From: Cognatishimia coralii
GTDB lineage: Bacteria > Pseudomonadota > Alphaproteobacteria > Rhodobacterales > Rhodobacteraceae
Direction: 5' to 3'
DNA length: 64,000 nucleotides
Assembly: GCF_037478305.1 (NCBI RefSeq)
Contig: NZ_JBBGAZ010000011.1
Location: 1 to 64,000, forward strand
Part shown: one piece after another, positions 61,959 to 64,000 of the stretch
How the letters are laid out: every line of letters starts with the position of its first letter
Position numbering within the stretch: the stretch's first letter is position 1
The notes under the pieces: model-generated
Seen by the model: the letters and a program-made list of their open reading frames with translations, nothing else
Databases searched by the model: none
Told to the model about the DNA's origin: nothing
Made by a program: the position numbers and the translations under genes

Positions 61959-61973
61959 TGAGAACCATTCTCA
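61959..61973. promoter_or_regulatory. Fur/Mur-like operator 1 upstream of sitA
   Basis: TGAGAACCATTCTCA, a 7-1-7 palindrome. It lies 29 bp before the sitA start codon, identical to operator 3 and centred 31 bp from operator 2. Confidence 0.8.
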
Positions 61974-61989
61974 ACTCTGTCAATGTTAT

Positions 61990-62004
61990 TGAGAATTATT
62001 CGCA
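61990..62004. promoter_or_regulatory. Fur/Mur-like operator 2 upstream of sitA
   Basis: TGAGAATTATTCGCA, the same palindrome with one weakened half-site. Centred exactly 31 bp from operators 1 and 3. Confidence 0.75.
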
Positions 62005-62020
62005 ATTAAGTCAAGCAACT

Positions 62021-62035
62021 TGAGAACCATTCTCA
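62021..62035. promoter_or_regulatory. Fur/Mur-like operator 3 upstream of sitA
   Basis: TGAGAACCATTCTCA, identical to operator 1. It is the farthest from sitA and nearest to deoC, so it could also affect the divergent deoC promoter. Confidence 0.8.
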
Positions 62036-62042
62036 AATAAAT

Positions 62043-62060
62043 TTTGACTTTTTGGTCAAA
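62043..62060. promoter_or_regulatory. TTTGAC-N6-GTCAAA inverted repeat upstream of deoC
   Basis: TTTGAC (62043-62048) and GTCAAA (62055-62060) form a perfect 6-bp inverted repeat, 84 bp before the deoC start and next to the last sit operator. It may be an operator for a nucleoside regulator; no regulator gene is present. Confidence 0.4.
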
Positions 62061-62143
62061 TTAGAAGCTGTACCAAGCGTCACACCGCTTGAACTCTTAA
62101 AACACGCATGAGACGGTAGTTCGGAATTTGCGAAGGACGAGTC

Positions 62144-63136
62144 ATGGAAACTACGACCATCGAGGCAGCGACGCATCAACTGCCTCAGGCGATCGAGCCG
62201 CGCAATCCGGGCATGGATCTGGATTTGGATTGGGTGCGCGCCGTACAGGTAAATACCTCGGCCGTAGAACGGCGCGCGGCGACTTTGCCGGGACGGCGCT
62301 CGGTTAAGAAAGACTATCAGGCGGCTTGGCTGTGTCGCGCGATTTCCTTGATCGACCTAACCACCCTGTCTGGTGACGATACCGAAGGCCGGGTCAAACG
62401 CCTTTGCGCCAAAGCCAAACAACCGGTGAACCCTGCCCTTTTGGCCGATCTCGACCTTCCCGACCTCACAACCGGCGCGATTTGTGTTTACCACGACATG
62501 ATCGAAACCGCGGTTCAAGCTCTGGAAGGCACCGGCATACCTGTGGCTGCTGTATCGACCGGCTTTCCTGCGGGCTTATCGCCGTTCCACCTGCGAGTCG
62601 AAGAAATCCGCCAATCCGTGGCCGCTGGGGCCTCCGAAATCGACATCGTTATTACTCGCCGTCATGTACTGCAAGGCAATTGGCAGGCACTTTATGATGA
62701 AATGAAAGCTTTCCGCGAAGCCTGCGGCGACGCTCATGTCAAAGCCATCCTCGCAACTGGAGAACTGGGCACCCTTCGCAACGTCGCCCGCGCCTCGTTG
62801 GTGTGCATGATGGCGGGCGCTGATTTCATCAAGACCTCGACCGGCAAAGAGAGCGTCAACGCCACCCTACCCGTCTCGCTGACCATGATCCGCGCGATCC
62901 GCGATTACTATGACCGCACCGGTTATCGCGTGGGGTACAAACCCGCGGGCGGGATTTCCAAGGCCAAAGATGCGCTGGTCTATCTGGCCCTGATGAAAGA
63001 CGAACTTGGCGATCGCTGGTTGCAGCCTGATCTGTTCCGTTTTGGAGCCTCGTCGCTGCTGGGTGATATCGAACGTCAACTCGAACATCACCTGACAGGC
63101 CGCTATTCCGCGGGGTACCGCCATGCCATGGGGTAA
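62144..63136 (+). CDS. deoC: Deoxyribose-phosphate aldolase (long form)
   Basis: 330 residues. Splits 2-deoxyribose-5-phosphate into glyceraldehyde-3-phosphate and acetaldehyde. The Schiff-base Lys is in DFIKTSTGKESVNATLP, with a second Lys in VKAILATGELGTL and a third in GYKPAGGISKAKDAL. It is longer than the 259-residue E. coli enzyme and looks like the animal-type form. Acetaldehyde would be oxidised by the aldehyde dehydrogenase two genes downstream. Confidence 0.95.
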   Translation: METTTIEAATHQLPQAIEPRNPGMDLDLDWVRAVQVNTSAVERRAATLPGRRSVKKDYQAAWLCRAISLIDLTTLSGDDTEGRVKRLCAKAKQPVNPALLADLDLPDLTTGAICVYHDMIETAVQALEGTGIPVAAVSTGFPAGLSPFHLRVEEIRQSVAAGASEIDIVITRRHVLQGNWQALYDEMKAFREACGDAHVKAILATGELGTLRNVARASLVCMMAGADFIKTSTGKESVNATLPVSLTMIRAIRDYYDRTGYRVGYKPAGGISKAKDALVYLALMKDELGDRWLQPDLFRFGASSLLGDIERQLEHHLTGRYSAGYRHAMG

Positions 63137-63926
63137 ACGCATCGCATGGGTGCTGTCCCTTGCTCTGGCCACGACGCTTGTCACAACGGATGCAGACGCC
63201 CGACGTCTGTCCGGCGAGCGGTCGCTTAGCAAAACTAAATGGGGTTATCAGATCGTGAAATCCCCGGTGCGCGCAGGTAAGCGCGCGCAGCGTTTCGAAG
63301 TGCGCCCCGGCGATTGCGCCAGCGAAGGCAGCTGGAGCGATTGCAAAAACGACAGAGAGCGCAGCGAAATTCGCCTGAAGCAGGTCTGGCGCTATGGGTC
63401 AACGCAATGGATCGGCTTTTCGGTCTACGTGCCACAGGATTTCAAAACGAGCAGTAAGGTCAACACGACGGTCGGTCAGATCCACCAACGTGGTGGGCCC
63501 TCGGGAACGGCAGGGGGGCTTCCGTCGTTCCCTCCGCTGATGCAGCTCGAAATGCGGGGCAATTCCTATGTCGCGGGCGTTCACATCCTGACGGGCAGCG
63601 CTGACAATGTGCGCGACAACGTCAAGAAATTCACGCTGGCGAACATAAACACGATGCGCGGGAAGTGGACGGATGTGATGATCCATCTGGATACGGACAA
63701 CGACCGCGAAGTTCTGGAAGTCTATGTGAACGGAACCCGCAAGGCGGCGATCAAAGACTTCATCAATTTTGTACCCCGAGAGTTCTACTTCAAATATGGG
63801 ATCTACCGGTCTTTCGTAAGCCGTCATAGCGGACCGATGCCGACACAGGTCCTATATATCGACGAGGTGAAACTCGGGAAAAGTGCAGACAAAGTACGCG
63901 TCAACGACGCCCGGCCAATGGATTGA
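63123..63926 (+). CDS. Secreted polysaccharide lyase (heparin lyase I-like)
   Basis: 267 residues. A signal peptide (RIAWVLSLALATTLVTTDADA) is followed by a beta-jelly-roll domain of the Polysacc_lyase/heparin-lyase type (FEVRPGDCASEGSWSDC, RSEIRLKQVW, QWIGFSVYVPQDF, GQIHQRGG, then FYFKYGIYRS). It probably cuts an anionic polysaccharide outside the cytoplasm; the exact substrate is unclear. It starts inside the deoC end (14 bp overlap) and ends four bases before the aldehyde dehydrogenase, an odd place for such an enzyme. Confidence 0.75.
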   Translation: MPWGKRIAWVLSLALATTLVTTDADARRLSGERSLSKTKWGYQIVKSPVRAGKRAQRFEVRPGDCASEGSWSDCKNDRERSEIRLKQVWRYGSTQWIGFSVYVPQDFKTSSKVNTTVGQIHQRGGPSGTAGGLPSFPPLMQLEMRGNSYVAGVHILTGSADNVRDNVKKFTLANINTMRGKWTDVMIHLDTDNDREVLEVYVNGTRKAAIKDFINFVPREFYFKYGIYRSFVSRHSGPMPTQVLYIDEVKLGKSADKVRVNDARPMD

Positions 63927-63929
63927 GAC

Positions 63930-64000
63930 ATGACCGTAAAAGAGATTTTTGACACGATGGACTATGGCCCCGCCCCCGAAAGCGCTGGTGATGCGCTGGC
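63930..64000 (+). CDS. Aldehyde dehydrogenase family protein (5' end only)
   Basis: The window cuts this gene after 23 codons (MTVKEIFDTMDYGPAPESAG...). The N terminus is what I expect of the long roseobacter aldehyde dehydrogenase found beside deoC. It would oxidise acetaldehyde from the DeoC reaction. The name rests on this short stretch plus context. Confidence 0.6.
   Translation, partial: MTVKEIFDTMDYGPAPESAGDAL

Noticed and set aside
1..64000. Mobile elements, prophage or CRISPR
   Set aside because: No transposase, integrase, terminal repeats, phage structural genes or spaced direct repeats were seen on either strand.

Overview
The window reads as a chromosomal segment of an alphaproteobacterium of the family Rhodobacteraceae, most likely the marine Roseobacter group. 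The grounds are the rpsT-dnaA-dnaN-recF-gyrB order, MsrPQ, a SitABCD manganese/iron importer, a Hint-domain protein, a glycosyltransferase with a roseobacter-type C-terminal extension, a CCA-encoding tRNA-Val beside rpmJ, and the moderately high GC content. The species cannot be named from sequence alone. There is no sign of a prophage, insertion sequence, CRISPR array or plasmid segment. Nearly everything is ordinary core chromosome; the unusual material is in intergenic repeats, domain fusions and a few accessory proteins.

Layout. 1-445 has no confident gene. 446-10167 carries msrQ-msrP, a membrane-anchored glutamate-synthase-like protein, clpB, a small conserved protein, pyrF, a Nudix hydrolase, dinB and an N-formylglutamate amidohydrolase. 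10198-13399 holds a tRNA-Val with a clear promoter, rpmJ, a Hint-domain protein and a caspase-fold protein that has lost its catalytic cysteine. 13508-21973 is one minus-strand cluster: a complete branched-chain-amino-acid-type ABC importer flanked by two acyl/aryl-CoA ligases, with a hybrid histidine kinase and response regulator divergent from it (22169-24795). 24796-25149 may encode a small RNA. 25150-31954 has a WGR protein, a solitary formate dehydrogenase alpha subunit, a phosphohistidine-type phosphatase, a CHCC zinc protein, and a divergent glycosyltransferase/sulfotransferase pair for surface glycans.

32120-46876 is housekeeping: adenosine kinase, endonuclease III, an AraC-MGMT fusion, an OmpA-type lipoprotein, a flavin reductase, a split and divergent mnmC pair, two permeases, a soluble lytic transglycosylase, dapA, ubiB-ubiE divergent from mutM, and a crotonase. 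47175-54333 is rpsT-dnaA-dnaN-recF-gyrB. 54406-57996 has a DUF3775 protein, rmuC and mutL. 58045-61930 is sitABCD, whose SitC permease is fused to a DtxR-like domain and whose promoter has three palindromic metalloregulator sites spaced exactly 31 bp apart. The window ends with deoC, a polysaccharide lyase and the start of an aldehyde dehydrogenase.

Two families of intergenic repeat stand out. One is a twin 21-nt palindrome (19107, 50614) whose stems covary and which has the same order relative to transcription in both places. The other is a motif reading GAGTATTT..GGCAAGATGAA, found in three convergent gene gaps and after recF, with a diverged copy in a fourth convergent gap.
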